Under the pieces are notes generated by a model. That model had not been told where the DNA came from, searched no databases, and saw only the letters and a list, made by a program, of their open reading frames with translations. A stretch of DNA of 64,000 bases from Sulfuriferula sp047300855 (GTDB taxonomy: Bacteria > Pseudomonadota > Gammaproteobacteria > Burkholderiales > Sulfuriferulaceae). A program made the translations under genes and the position numbers. Where the stretch lies: NCBI RefSeq assembly GCF_047300855.1, contig NZ_CP170197.1:434001-498000 (forward strand). The letters are read 5' to 3'. Positions 36,346 to 45,430 of this stretch are shown in pieces; the stretch's first letter is position 1, and each line of letters opens with the position of its first letter.

Positions 36346-39029
36346 GTCGGTCTCCGCTCGCTGCGTTGCAGTAATTTCAACATCAGCTTGCGGCCTTCAT
36401 CCAGCAGCAGGATGGATGAAGCGACCGCGAACGCCAGTCCCCAGTCCCGGACGGACAATGCCGTGGTCTCGAAGATGGCCTGGGCCGGCGTCCACAGCAC
36501 CGCCAGCGCCTGCAACCCGACTACCATCCCAAGTGCCGCCCACAGCTTGCCGTTGCTGAAAAACTGACGGTTGAAGGTGGAATAATGCTCGGCGCGCGCG
36601 TTGAATACATTGAAAAACTGGAACAACACGAAGGTGGTGAAAGCCAGTGTCAGCGCGTAGGCCTCGCCGCGCTCCTGGGCGTAATGAAACAGCCCCAGGG
36701 TGCCTGCCGACATGGTGATGCCGTACATCAGCAGGCGGTTGAAACGCGCCAGCGAGAGGATACGCGCGTCGGCGCGGCGCGGCGGCTCATTCATGATGCC
36801 GGGGCGAGCCGGCTCCAGACCCAGAGTCATGGCGGGGGGGCCGTCCATGATGATGTTGATCCACAATATCTGGATCGCCGTGAACGGCGTCGGCATACCC
36901 AGCAGCTGCGCGCCGAGTACCGTGAAGATGGCGCCGACATTGGTGGAAAGCTGAAAGCGCACGAACTTGACAACGTTGTCGTAGATGGTGCGGCCCTCCT
37001 TGACCGCGCCGACGATGGTGGCGAAGTCGTCGTCGGTGAGCACCATGGTGGCAGCTTCCTTGGTTACCTCGGTGCCAGTGATGCCCATGGCCACGCCGAT
37101 GTCGGCGTTTTTCAGCGCAGGGGCGTCGTTGACACCGTCGCCGGTCATGGCGACGACATGGCCGCGCGCCTTCAGCGCCTGCACGATTTTGACTTTATGT
37201 TCTGGTGCGACGCGGGCGAACACCACGGTTTCCTCGATGTGCCGGGAAAGTTCGGCGACGTCGATGCGATCGAGTTCCGCGCCGGTCAACACCGCACCTT
37301 CCAGGCCCAGTTCGCGGGCGATGGCGGCGGCGGTGATGGCATGGTCGCCGGTAATCATCTTGACCTGGATGCCCGCTTGCTTACATAAGCGGATCGCTTC
37401 GCGCGCCTCGGTGCGGGGCGGGTCGATGATGCCGACCAGGCCGGTCAACGCCAGGCTGTTTGCCCACGCCATCAGGTCGCCGGTAGGGTCGAATTCCCGC
37501 GCCGGGATATCGCGGCTGGCCACCGCCAGCACACGCATGGCCTGGCTGGCAAACGCGGCGTTCTCGGCCTCGAAGGCGGCGCGGGCCGGGTCGTCCAGCG
37601 GCGACTCGCCTGCCGCGCCGAGAAAACGGTCGGCGCGCGCCAGCAGCACGTCGGGCGCGCCCTTGACGAACATGCGCACCCGCTCGCCATCGTGGTGAAA
37701 AGTGGCCATGAACTTGTGCGCCGAATCGAAGGGAATTTCGGCGATGCGCGGGCTGTGCTCTGCCGCCGTTTCCTGATTCACGCCGCCCTTGGCGGCCAGT
37801 GCCAGCAGCGCGCCCTCGGTGGGGTCGCCGATGAGCTGGCCGTCGCGGATGCGGGAATCGGAACACAGGGCAGCCGGGGCGAGCAAGGGCAGGAAATCCG
37901 GCAGCGGGCCGCCCTCTCCGGCGCTGATTGCGCCCTCGCCGGAATAGCCCTCGCCGCTCACGGCAAAGCGCCGCCCGCGATAAAACAGCTGGCGCGCGGT
38001 CATCTGGTTGAGGGTCAGTGTGCCGGTCTTGTCCGAGCAAATTACCGTAGTGCAGCCCAAGGTCTCCACCGCCGCCAGCTTCTTGACGATGGCGCGATTC
38101 TTCGCCATACGGTGCATGCCCATGGCCAGCGTCACCGTCACTACCGCCGGCAGTCCCTCGGGGATCGCGGCCACGGCCAGGGCGATGGAGGTCATGATGG
38201 TCTGCACCAAGGGATCGCCGCGCAGAATGCCGAGCGCGAAAATCAGGGTCACCACCACGCCGGCGATGAGGGCCAGGCGTTTGCCCAGCGCATCGAGTTG
38301 AACCTGGAGCGGCGTGGGACTTTCCTGCGCCGCGTCCAGCAGCCCGCTGATGCGACCCATCTCGGTGTCCATGCCGGTGGCGGTCACCACCAACTCCAGA
38401 CGGCCACGGGTGACGACGGTGTTCATGTACGCCATGTTGAAGCGTTCGGCCAGCGCATGCTTGCCGGGTGTCAGCGCCTCGGCATGCTTGCCTACGGCGT
38501 GGGATTCACCGGTCAGCGCTGCTTCGGCCACTTCGGCGTTGTGCGATGCCAGCACGCGGCCGTCGGCGGGCACACGGTCACCCGCCTCAAGCAACACGAT
38601 GTCGCCCGGCACCAGTTCCTCGGCGCGGATTTCCAGTACCCGTCCGCCGCGCCGTACCCGGGCGTGCTGCGCCAGCATCTGCTTGAGCGCGGCCAGGGTC
38701 GCCTCGGCGCGGTGCTCCTGGTAGAAGCCCAGGGCGGCGTTGAACACCACCACGATCAGGATCACCGCCGCGTCCTTGAGGTCACCGATGGCTCCGGCCA
38801 GCACGGCGGCGCCCAGTAGCACAATCACCAGCAGGTTCTTGAACTGGTCGAGAAACTTGAGCCACGCCGAGCGCGGTTTTTTCTCGGCGAGCTTGTTGGG
38901 GCCGTGGCGGGCCAGCCGCTGCTCTGCTTCGAGTTGGCTCAAACCTTGGACAGAATTGGTTTCCAGGTGTTTTGTGCACTGTCCGGCATCAAGGCTATGC
39001 CAAGGCGGGGTTTGCGTTTTATTCGCCAT
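36342..39029 (-). CDS. P2-type Ca2+ (Mn2+) transporting ATPase, PMR1/SPCA-like
   Basis: An 895-residue P-type ATPase. Order: N-terminal cation-ATPase domain, actuator loop with TGES, TM4 motif AIPEGLP, phosphorylation motif SDKTGTLT (Asp near 332), nucleotide domain with KGAPD, hinge MTGDGVNDAPAL (near 629), and six C-terminal helices. TM6 reads LWINIIMDGPPAMTLG, keeping the Asn and Asp of Ca2+ site II, whereas the TM5 Glu of SERCA site I is Ala here (TNVGA). That pattern is the one-site secretory-pathway (PMR1/SPCA) type, so Ca2+ and possibly Mn2+ export is inferred. It overlaps the Ca2+/cation exchanger gene by 11 bases. Confidence 0.88.
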   Translation of the reverse strand: MANKTQTPPWHSLDAGQCTKHLETNSVQGLSQLEAEQRLARHGPNKLAEKKPRSAWLKFLDQFKNLLVIVLLGAAVLAGAIGDLKDAAVILIVVVFNAALGFYQEHRAEATLAALKQMLAQHARVRRGGRVLEIRAEELVPGDIVLLEAGDRVPADGRVLASHNAEVAEAALTGESHAVGKHAEALTPGKHALAERFNMAYMNTVVTRGRLELVVTATGMDTEMGRISGLLDAAQESPTPLQVQLDALGKRLALIAGVVVTLIFALGILRGDPLVQTIMTSIALAVAAIPEGLPAVVTVTLAMGMHRMAKNRAIVKKLAAVETLGCTTVICSDKTGTLTLNQMTARQLFYRGRRFAVSGEGYSGEGAISAGEGGPLPDFLPLLAPAALCSDSRIRDGQLIGDPTEGALLALAAKGGVNQETAAEHSPRIAEIPFDSAHKFMATFHHDGERVRMFVKGAPDVLLARADRFLGAAGESPLDDPARAAFEAENAAFASQAMRVLAVASRDIPAREFDPTGDLMAWANSLALTGLVGIIDPPRTEAREAIRLCKQAGIQVKMITGDHAITAAAIARELGLEGAVLTGAELDRIDVAELSRHIEETVVFARVAPEHKVKIVQALKARGHVVAMTGDGVNDAPALKNADIGVAMGITGTEVTKEAATMVLTDDDFATIVGAVKEGRTIYDNVVKFVRFQLSTNVGAIFTVLGAQLLGMPTPFTAIQILWINIIMDGPPAMTLGLEPARPGIMNEPPRRADARILSLARFNRLLMYGITMSAGTLGLFHYAQERGEAYALTLAFTTFVLFQFFNVFNARAEHYSTFNRQFFSNGKLWAALGMVVGLQALAVLWTPAQAIFETTALSVRDWGLAFAVASSILLLDEGRKLMLKLLQRSERRPT

Positions 39030-40014
39030 GGATAAATACCACGCAGGAGTTTAAAAGATAGACGCTGAACAAAAACAGGCTCACCCAGCCAACTCTTTTG
39101 AACAGCCGCCCAGCCGGGCGATAGAGCAGGCCGACGATGGCAGCACCGGTCATGGTGATGGCGGACAGCGCGGTGGCCAGGTGCATGGGTGAAACATGGG
39201 CGAGGATCGGCCCGTCCGTAAACAGCACATCATCCACCGCGATCAGCAGCAGATTGAACAGGTTGCTGCCGAGCAGGTTGGCCACCGCCATATCCAGCGC
39301 GCCGATGCGCACTGCGCTGACGGTCACTACCATTTCCGGCACGGTAGTAGCGAGCGCCACCAGCAGGGTGCCAACGAAGGATTGCCCCCAGCCCATTTGG
39401 GCCGCGATGTCGCGCCCTAGGAACGGCAACCACAGGCCCATCGCCACCACTACCGCCGCCGCTGCGGCGTAGCGCAGCGCCGCCTGGTGCAGCGTGATGT
39501 GCGGGTAACGTTCGGCGCGCGCTTCCATATATTCGGCCATTTGCCTTTGCTCGTAGCGGTATACGGTGCGCATCGCCGCCAGGTAAATCAGCACGATGAT
39601 GGGTGAATACAGACCCACGTGCCCGAGTGCCGGCGCTTTGCCGCCCAGCAACAGGCTGAAGCTGATAAAGCCGAGCAGCATCACGCCAAAGCCGGCTGAC
39701 AGGATATGCCCCTGGCTGGCGCGGGTATACATCGATTCGCCCCGGTACAGGAAATCCACTGCCGCCAGAAAAGCCAGGTTGAACACGCAACTGCCCAGCA
39801 CGTTACCGATGGCGATGTTGGGCGCATCTGCCACGGTAACCGCGCTGATGCCGGTGATGAGTTCCGGCAGGGAAGTGACCGAAGCCATCATTACCAGACC
39901 AACCCAGGTACCGCCCATTCCGGTCTTGTCGGCGATGATGTCACCGTAGCGTGACAGTTTGGTACCGGCAAAGCCAATCAGCGCCATGCACAGAATGAAT
40001 TGCAGCCAGATCAT
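39019..40014 (-). CDS. Ca2+/cation antiporter of the CaCA family (YrbG/CaxA-like)
   Basis: A 331-residue membrane protein with about ten helices in two inverted halves. The alpha repeats carry the ion-binding motifs TSLPELITGISAV + GNVLGSCVFN and TTVPEMVVTVSAV + ANLLGSNLFN. The first repeat has Cys in the usual Asn position of GSN. It exchanges Ca2+ (or another cation) for Na+ or H+. Start at ATG 40014, an ATGA overlap with mutY; an upstream open frame lies inside mutY. Paired with the Ca2+-ATPase, it forms a plausible two-pump Ca2+ export unit. Confidence 0.87.
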   Translation of the reverse strand: MIWLQFILCMALIGFAGTKLSRYGDIIADKTGMGGTWVGLVMMASVTSLPELITGISAVTVADAPNIAIGNVLGSCVFNLAFLAAVDFLYRGESMYTRASQGHILSAGFGVMLLGFISFSLLLGGKAPALGHVGLYSPIIVLIYLAAMRTVYRYEQRQMAEYMEARAERYPHITLHQAALRYAAAAAVVVAMGLWLPFLGRDIAAQMGWGQSFVGTLLVALATTVPEMVVTVSAVRIGALDMAVANLLGSNLFNLLLIAVDDVLFTDGPILAHVSPMHLATALSAITMTGAAIVGLLYRPAGRLFKRVGWVSLFLFSVYLLNSCVVFIHGE

Positions 40015-41063
40015 GCGGGCGTTTCCAGCGCGACCAGCTGTTGCAGCAATTTGCGCACGGGCGTGGGAATTGCGGCGCTGAGCGCAGCGCGCGGCGCCAG
40101 CCATAATTGCCCGGTTTGCTCAGCGCGGGGCAGCAAATGGGTGACGTCGAGCACCTGGGGTGCGATGCGCAGGCGGAAATGGGTGAAGCTGTGTTTGAGT
40201 TCGGGCAAGCTGCCCGCGGCGGTCGTTTCCATGCCGAAGCGGGTACGGCAATGCGCTGCCACATCGGTATCCATAGCCACCTCCGGCAGGCTCCACAGCC
40301 CGCCCCAGATGCCGCTGGGTGGGCGCTTTTCCAGCAGGATTTCGCCTGCATGGCGCAGGATGAGCATGCAGGTGGCCTTTTGCGGTGTGGTTTTCCTGGA
40401 GCGTGGCGTGGGCAAGCAAGCCACCTGATTCGAAGCGCGTGCTACGCAACTGGTGCTGACCGGGCAATGGTCACACGCAGTGCGGGAACGTGTGCATACC
40501 GTGGCACCCAGATCCATGAGCGCCTGGGTATAGGTCGCCACGTTGTGGCTGGGCAGCAAGGATTCGGCCAGTTGCCACAAACGGGTTTCCACTTTCTTTT
40601 CGCCGGGATAACCGCTGATGCCGAAATGGCGTGTCAGGACACGCTTTACATTGCCGTCGAGAATGGCGCTGCGCGCGCCGAAAGCAAAAACAGCGATTGC
40701 GCTTGCAGTGGAGCGTCCGATTCCCGGCAACGCGACGATATCCTCGATCCGCGCGGGAAATGCACCGCCATGCCGCTCGCATACCCGCTGCGCTGCACCA
40801 TGCAGGTTACGCCCGCGCGAGTAGTAGCCGAGTCCGCTCCATAGCTCGAGCACCTCATCCTGGGAGGCTTCGGCGAGCCGAGCCAAGTCGGGGAAACGTT
40901 CCAGAAAACGCAGGTAATACGGAATCACTGTGTTGACCTGGGTCTGCTGCAACATGATTTCTGACAGCCAGATGCGATAGGCGTCGTGAGTGTTCTGCCA
41001 GGGCAAATGATGGCGGCCGTGAATTTGTTGCCAATGGATCAGGTGCTGAGCGAAGTCGGACAT
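40011..41063 (-). CDS. mutY: A/G-specific adenine glycosylase MutY
   Basis: A 350-residue base-excision repair enzyme that removes adenine opposite 8-oxoguanine. Seen: LSEIMLQQTQV (catalytic Glu region), the helix-hairpin-helix LPGIGRSTASAI, the catalytic Asp in ILDGNVKRVLTRHF, and the [4Fe-4S] ligands C-x6-C-x2-C-x5-C in VCTRSRTACDHCPVSTSC. A C-terminal NUDIX-like domain follows (about 225-345) that recognises 8-oxoG. Start set at ATG 41063 (MSDFAQHL); 29 further codons upstream are open but lack similarity. First gene of the overlapping minus-strand operon. Confidence 0.95.
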   Translation of the reverse strand: MSDFAQHLIHWQQIHGRHHLPWQNTHDAYRIWLSEIMLQQTQVNTVIPYYLRFLERFPDLARLAEASQDEVLELWSGLGYYSRGRNLHGAAQRVCERHGGAFPARIEDIVALPGIGRSTASAIAVFAFGARSAILDGNVKRVLTRHFGISGYPGEKKVETRLWQLAESLLPSHNVATYTQALMDLGATVCTRSRTACDHCPVSTSCVARASNQVACLPTPRSRKTTPQKATCMLILRHAGEILLEKRPPSGIWGGLWSLPEVAMDTDVAAHCRTRFGMETTAAGSLPELKHSFTHFRLRIAPQVLDVTHLLPRAEQTGQLWLAPRAALSAAIPTPVRKLLQQLVALETPA

Positions 41064-41489
41064 GACATGGTGATCGGTTATTCGTTCAAAGTGTAGTGAG
41101 TGCAGGCAGGCGTTACAAGCAGGTCTTTCAGGATCCGATTCCGGGTTCATTTTCCTGCGATCAGAAGGCCTGGGTATTCAAACAAACATGAGCTGTTTGT
41201 GCCCAACCGCACATACCGCGAGTCAGCCTATCGATATCATTACCACCCAAGTGCATTTCAAATTGCCAATCAGATGCTCAACCTTAAGTTTTTCCATGCG
41301 AATTCCTGAACTTTCCGCTTTTTCAATCCACGGTCATTTTGACATCCGCAAGAAAAAATATGGGCAGGCTTGGATGCCCGCTATACGAGGGATAAACGCT
41401 AAATCCAATCAGAAATTCATGGCATTAAATGTTGTATTAGTCAAATTGTCCTATATGGTTAAAAGAACCCATCCAACGAGGGTGTGCCA
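41064..41489. promoter_or_regulatory. 426-base divergent control region between mutY and glgB
   Basis: No convincing gene. It should hold the mutY-operon promoter and the promoter of the sugar cluster. A weak candidate for glgB is TTGTAT (41432-41437), 16 bases, TATGGT (41454-41459), leaving a leader of about 25 bases. The middle (41180-41310) contains short frames on the minus strand that do not match a family I know; they could be remnants of a lost gene. Confidence 0.4.
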
Positions 41490-43430
41490 ATGACCTTACT
41501 AGCAAATCATGCTGAAGCTGTATTTCTGCCCACTGCTGCACTGACAGATCATGACATCTATCTGTTTAAACAAGGCAGCCATTTTCGCTTGTATGAAAAA
41601 CTGGGTTCGCACGCGAGGACCGTGGATGGCGTAACAGGTATCTGGTTCGCGGTTTGGGCGCCCAATGCCTCCGCGGTGTCGGTGATCGGTGAATTCAACC
41701 AATGGGATGCCAGCCTGAATCCACTGCGCCTGCGCAATGACGGATCGGGTATTTGGGAAGGCTTCATTGCCGGTGTCAGGAACGGAGCAAGTTATAAATA
41801 CCGTATTGTTTCCGCTGACGGAAACATGTCTGACAAGGGCGATCCCTTCGCACCCTACTGGGAAGCGCCACCGTTAACCGCTTCGCGCGTGTGGGATCTG
41901 GATTATGCGTGGGGGGATGCCGCATGGATGGCGCAACGCGGTGAAAAAAACCGGCTGGATGCAGCTACATCCATCTACGAAGTACATCTGGGCTCCTGGC
42001 GCAGGGTGCCGGAAGAAGGCGGCCGCTCCCTCACCTATCGTGAAATGGCGGAGTGGTTGCCGAATTATGTCGCGGACATGAATTTTACCCATGTCGAATT
42101 CATGCCGGTGACAGAGCATCCATTCTATGGCTCATGGGGCTATCAGACCACGGGTTATTTCGCGCCCACTGCACGCTATGGTACGCCGCAGGATTTCATG
42201 TTTCTGGTGGATGTCCTGCACCAGCATGGCATTGGCGTCATTCTCGACTGGGTGCCTTCGCATTTCCCCGATGATGCGCATGGTCTCGGGCATTTCGACG
42301 GAACATTTCTGTTCGAGCATGCCGATCCGCGTCAGGGTTATCACCCGGACTGGCATAGTTCGATTTTCAATTACGGCAGGCATGAGGTGCGGGCATTTCT
42401 TGCCAGTAGCGCCCTGTTCTGGCTGGATAAATATCATATCGACGGCCTGCGTGTGGACGCCGTGGCATCGATGCTCTACCTGGACTATGGTCGCAAGGAG
42501 GGTGAATGGATTCCCAATCGTTATGGCGGCCGCGAAAATCTGGACGCGGTCACTTTTTTACGCGATCTGAATGCCGCGGTGTACCGCGATTATCCGGATA
42601 CGCAGACATTCGCGGAAGAATCCACGGCCTGGCCCATGGTGTCGCGTCCCACCTATACCGGTGGTTTGGGGTTCGGGATGAAATGGAATATGGGCTGGAT
42701 GCACGACACGCTGGCCTATTTTTCCCAAGACCCGATCCATCGCAAATACCATCACGCGCAGCTTGTTTTCAGCATCTGGTACGCCTTCTCGGAAAACTTC
42801 GTGCTGCCTTTTTCACACGATGAGGTGGTGCACGGCAAGGGCTCGCTCATCGGAAAAATGCCCGGCGACGAATGGCAGCAGTTCGCCAATTTGCGCGCGT
42901 TGTACGGTTATATGTGGGGACATCCAGGCAAAAAGCTGCTGTTCATGGGTTGCGAATTCGGCCAGAAGCGCGAATGGCAGCACGAGGAAAGCCTGGAATG
43001 GTCGGTGTTGCAATATCCGCATCATGCCGGGTTGCAGCGCTGGGTCGAGGATCTCAATCGCTTCTATCGAAGTGAACCGGCACTGTATCAGCAGGATTTC
43101 AGCCCGGACGGCTTTCAATGGATGGATTGCAACGACGGGGAAAACAGCGTGTTGAGTTTTGTGCGCAAAGCCAGCAACCCGCAAGAAATGTTATTGGTGG
43201 TATGCAATTTTACTCCCGTCGTGCGCGAAAACTATCAGGTAGGTGTACCCGTCGGCGGCTACTGGCAAGAGGTGCTCAACAGTGATGCCGAGCTATATGG
43301 CGGCAGCGGCGTGGGCAACTTCGGCGGCAGGGAGGCAGCACCGGTGGCTGCGGGAGGCATGTACCATTCGCTCACCTTGCGTCTTCCGCCTCTTGGCGTG
43401 CTGTACTTCAAGCAAGGAGGGAATGCGTGA
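41490..43430 (+). CDS. glgB: 1,4-alpha-glucan branching enzyme GlgB
   Basis: A 646-residue GH13 enzyme. An N-terminal CBM48 domain (about 30-125, FAVWAPNASAVSVIGEFNQWD) precedes the catalytic barrel. Catalytic residues lie in DGLRVDAVASMLYLDYGR (Asp near 320), FAEESTAWP (Glu near 375) and PFSHDEVVHGKGSL (transition-state Asp near 444). It lacks the extra N1 domain of the 728-residue E. coli enzyme. It makes alpha-1,6 branches. ATG 41490 is preferred over GTG 41484 because GAGGG sits 8 bases before it. Overlaps glgE by 4 bases. Confidence 0.96.
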   Translation: MTLLANHAEAVFLPTAALTDHDIYLFKQGSHFRLYEKLGSHARTVDGVTGIWFAVWAPNASAVSVIGEFNQWDASLNPLRLRNDGSGIWEGFIAGVRNGASYKYRIVSADGNMSDKGDPFAPYWEAPPLTASRVWDLDYAWGDAAWMAQRGEKNRLDAATSIYEVHLGSWRRVPEEGGRSLTYREMAEWLPNYVADMNFTHVEFMPVTEHPFYGSWGYQTTGYFAPTARYGTPQDFMFLVDVLHQHGIGVILDWVPSHFPDDAHGLGHFDGTFLFEHADPRQGYHPDWHSSIFNYGRHEVRAFLASSALFWLDKYHIDGLRVDAVASMLYLDYGRKEGEWIPNRYGGRENLDAVTFLRDLNAAVYRDYPDTQTFAEESTAWPMVSRPTYTGGLGFGMKWNMGWMHDTLAYFSQDPIHRKYHHAQLVFSIWYAFSENFVLPFSHDEVVHGKGSLIGKMPGDEWQQFANLRALYGYMWGHPGKKLLFMGCEFGQKREWQHEESLEWSVLQYPHHAGLQRWVEDLNRFYRSEPALYQQDFSPDGFQWMDCNDGENSVLSFVRKASNPQEMLLVVCNFTPVVRENYQVGVPVGGYWQEVLNSDAELYGGSGVGNFGGREAAPVAAGGMYHSLTLRLPPLGVLYFKQGGNA

Positions 43431-45421
43431 AAAGCCTGACCGAACTGGAGGGCAGGCAGCGCGTGGTCATCGAAAACGTGCAACCGGAAATCGATGCCGG
43501 ACGCTTTCCCATCAAACGCGTTATTGGCCAGACAGTTGAGGTCGAGGCAGACGCCTTCGCCGACGGACACGATGCGCTGAGATGCGTGTTGCGTTACCGG
43601 CACGAAGCAGAAACCGGCTGGCACGAAATTTCCATGGAGCCGCTCGGCAGTGATCGCTGGGGCGCTTCATTCCCGATTACCGAGCTGGGTTCGTATTTTT
43701 ACAGCGTTACCGCCTGGATTGATCATTTCCTTTCCTGGCAACATGAGTTGGTGCGTCGCCAGGATGCTCAGGATATCGCGGTGGCGCTTCAGGTCGGCGC
43801 AAAGCTGATTGGCGAGGCTGCGCAACGCGCCGCTGGCGAGGATCAGGCGCAACTACATCGTTATGCGGGAGAGATGGAGGCCGCCCATCCGGATGCAGGC
43901 AAACAGCTGGCGCTGAATGTAACCCTGACTAGCCTGATGGCACATTATCCGGATCGTAGTCTGGCCACGCATTACCCCCTTGAACTGCCGGTTCGGGCGG
44001 AACGCGTCAAAGCGCTTTACAGCACCTGGTATGAGTTATTTCCACGCTCATGCCTGGGCGCCGGCATGCGTCACGGGACTTTTGCGGAATGCGAAAAACG
44101 ACTGGCCGACGTGGCCGCGATGGGGTTTGACGTGGTGTACCTGCCGCCCATTCATCCCATTGGCCTGACCAAGCGTAAAGGCCCGAATAATACGCTGCGG
44201 GCAGACCCGGCAGATCCGGGCAGCCCGTGGGCGATCGGGGCGGCCGATGGCGGACATAAAGCGGTGCATGCGCAATTGGGCACGCTGGACGATTTTCGCA
44301 GCCTGGTGAGCACAGCGCGGGAACTGGGTATCGACATTGCGCTGGATATCGCCTTCCAGTGCTCGCCCGACCATCCCTATGTGCATGAGCATCCGGAATG
44401 GTTCCGCCACCGGCCCGACGGCAGCATTCAATATGCCGAGAATCCGCCCAAGAAATATGAGGATATTTATCCGTTCAATTTCGAAACCGTTGACTGGATC
44501 GGGCTCTGGGAGGAATTGCTGGATGTGCTCCGCTTCTGGATCAGCCAGGGAGTGAGCATATTCCGGGTCGACAATCCGCACACCAAGCCGTTTCCGTTTT
44601 GGGAATGGCTGATTGGCGAGGTGCAGCGCGATCATCCTGAAACAATTTTTCTGGCAGAAGCGTTCACCCGTCCGAAAATGATTTATCGCCTTGCCAAACT
44701 CGGCTTCAGCCAGTCCTATAACTATTTCCCGTGGCGCAACACGAAAAACGAAATCGAGACCTATTTCACCGAGCTTACCCGCACTGAAGTGCGCGAATAT
44801 TTCCGTCCCAACCTGTGGCCGAATACGCCCGATATCCTTCCCGAGTATTTGCAATTTGGCGGCCGGCCTGCCTTTATGGTACGCCTGGTGCTGGCCGCGA
44901 CGCTGGGAGCGAGTTATGGCATCTACGGGCCGGCTTACGAGCTGATGGAAGCAACGCCTCGCGATGCAGGCACAGAAGAATATTTCAATTCCGAAAAATA
45001 CGCTGTGCGCCATTGGGATATTGACCGCGCTGACAGCCTGAAGGATTTTATTGCACGGGTGAACCGCATACGCCGGGAAAGTCCCGCACTGCAACAGGAT
45101 CACCGCCTGAATTTTCTTGATGTCGACAATGACAGCCTGATTTGTTACACCAAAACAACACCGGACAACAAGGACGTCATCCTGGTGATTGCCAATCTGG
45201 ACCCGCATCATACCCAGTCCGGCTGGGTGACATTGCCGCTGGAAGAATTGAAGTTGGACGCGCAGCACTCCTATCAGGTGCATGATCTGCTGACAGACGC
45301 GCGCTTTTTATGGAATGGCGCGCGCAATTACGTTGAAATCAAGCCTCATGTAGCACCTGCGCATATTTTCAGGCTGCGTCGCCGTGTACGTACCGAACGT
45401 GACTTCGATTATTTTCTGTAA
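43427..45421 (+). CDS. glgE: Alpha-1,4-glucan:maltose-1-phosphate maltosyltransferase GlgE
   Basis: A 664-residue GH13_3 enzyme starting at GTG 43427. It has the N-terminal domain with QPEIDAGRFPIKR, an IHPIGLTKRKGPNNTL block, the nucleophile in IFRVDNPHTKPFPFWEWLI (Asp near 382) and the acid/base in IFLAEAFTRPKM (Glu near 409). The FRVDNPHTKP sequence separates GlgE from other GH13 members. It transfers maltosyl units from maltose-1-phosphate to glucan ends with loss of phosphate. The donor is made by the Pep2 part of the next gene, three bases downstream. Confidence 0.96.
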   Translation: MKSLTELEGRQRVVIENVQPEIDAGRFPIKRVIGQTVEVEADAFADGHDALRCVLRYRHEAETGWHEISMEPLGSDRWGASFPITELGSYFYSVTAWIDHFLSWQHELVRRQDAQDIAVALQVGAKLIGEAAQRAAGEDQAQLHRYAGEMEAAHPDAGKQLALNVTLTSLMAHYPDRSLATHYPLELPVRAERVKALYSTWYELFPRSCLGAGMRHGTFAECEKRLADVAAMGFDVVYLPPIHPIGLTKRKGPNNTLRADPADPGSPWAIGAADGGHKAVHAQLGTLDDFRSLVSTARELGIDIALDIAFQCSPDHPYVHEHPEWFRHRPDGSIQYAENPPKKYEDIYPFNFETVDWIGLWEELLDVLRFWISQGVSIFRVDNPHTKPFPFWEWLIGEVQRDHPETIFLAEAFTRPKMIYRLAKLGFSQSYNYFPWRNTKNEIETYFTELTRTEVREYFRPNLWPNTPDILPEYLQFGGRPAFMVRLVLAATLGASYGIYGPAYELMEATPRDAGTEEYFNSEKYAVRHWDIDRADSLKDFIARVNRIRRESPALQQDHRLNFLDVDNDSLICYTKTTPDNKDVILVIANLDPHHTQSGWVTLPLEELKLDAQHSYQVHDLLTDARFLWNGARNYVEIKPHVAPAHIFRLRRRVRTERDFDYFL

Positions 45422-45430
45422 GAAATGACC

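Noticed and set aside
37692..38819. 375-codon plus-strand open frame opposite the Ca2+-ATPase
   Set aside because: Reverse-frame shadow with His/Gln/Gly-rich composition and no start context.
41180..41310. Minus-strand short frames (MEKLKVEHLIGNLK and a 31-codon neighbour) suggestive of a transposase fragment
   Set aside because: Too short to assign to any IS family; no terminal inverted repeats or target duplications seen nearby.
41188..41493. A 101-codon plus-strand frame before glgB
   Set aside because: Composition unlike a folded protein, no ribosome-binding site, and it overlaps the likely glgB promoter and start.
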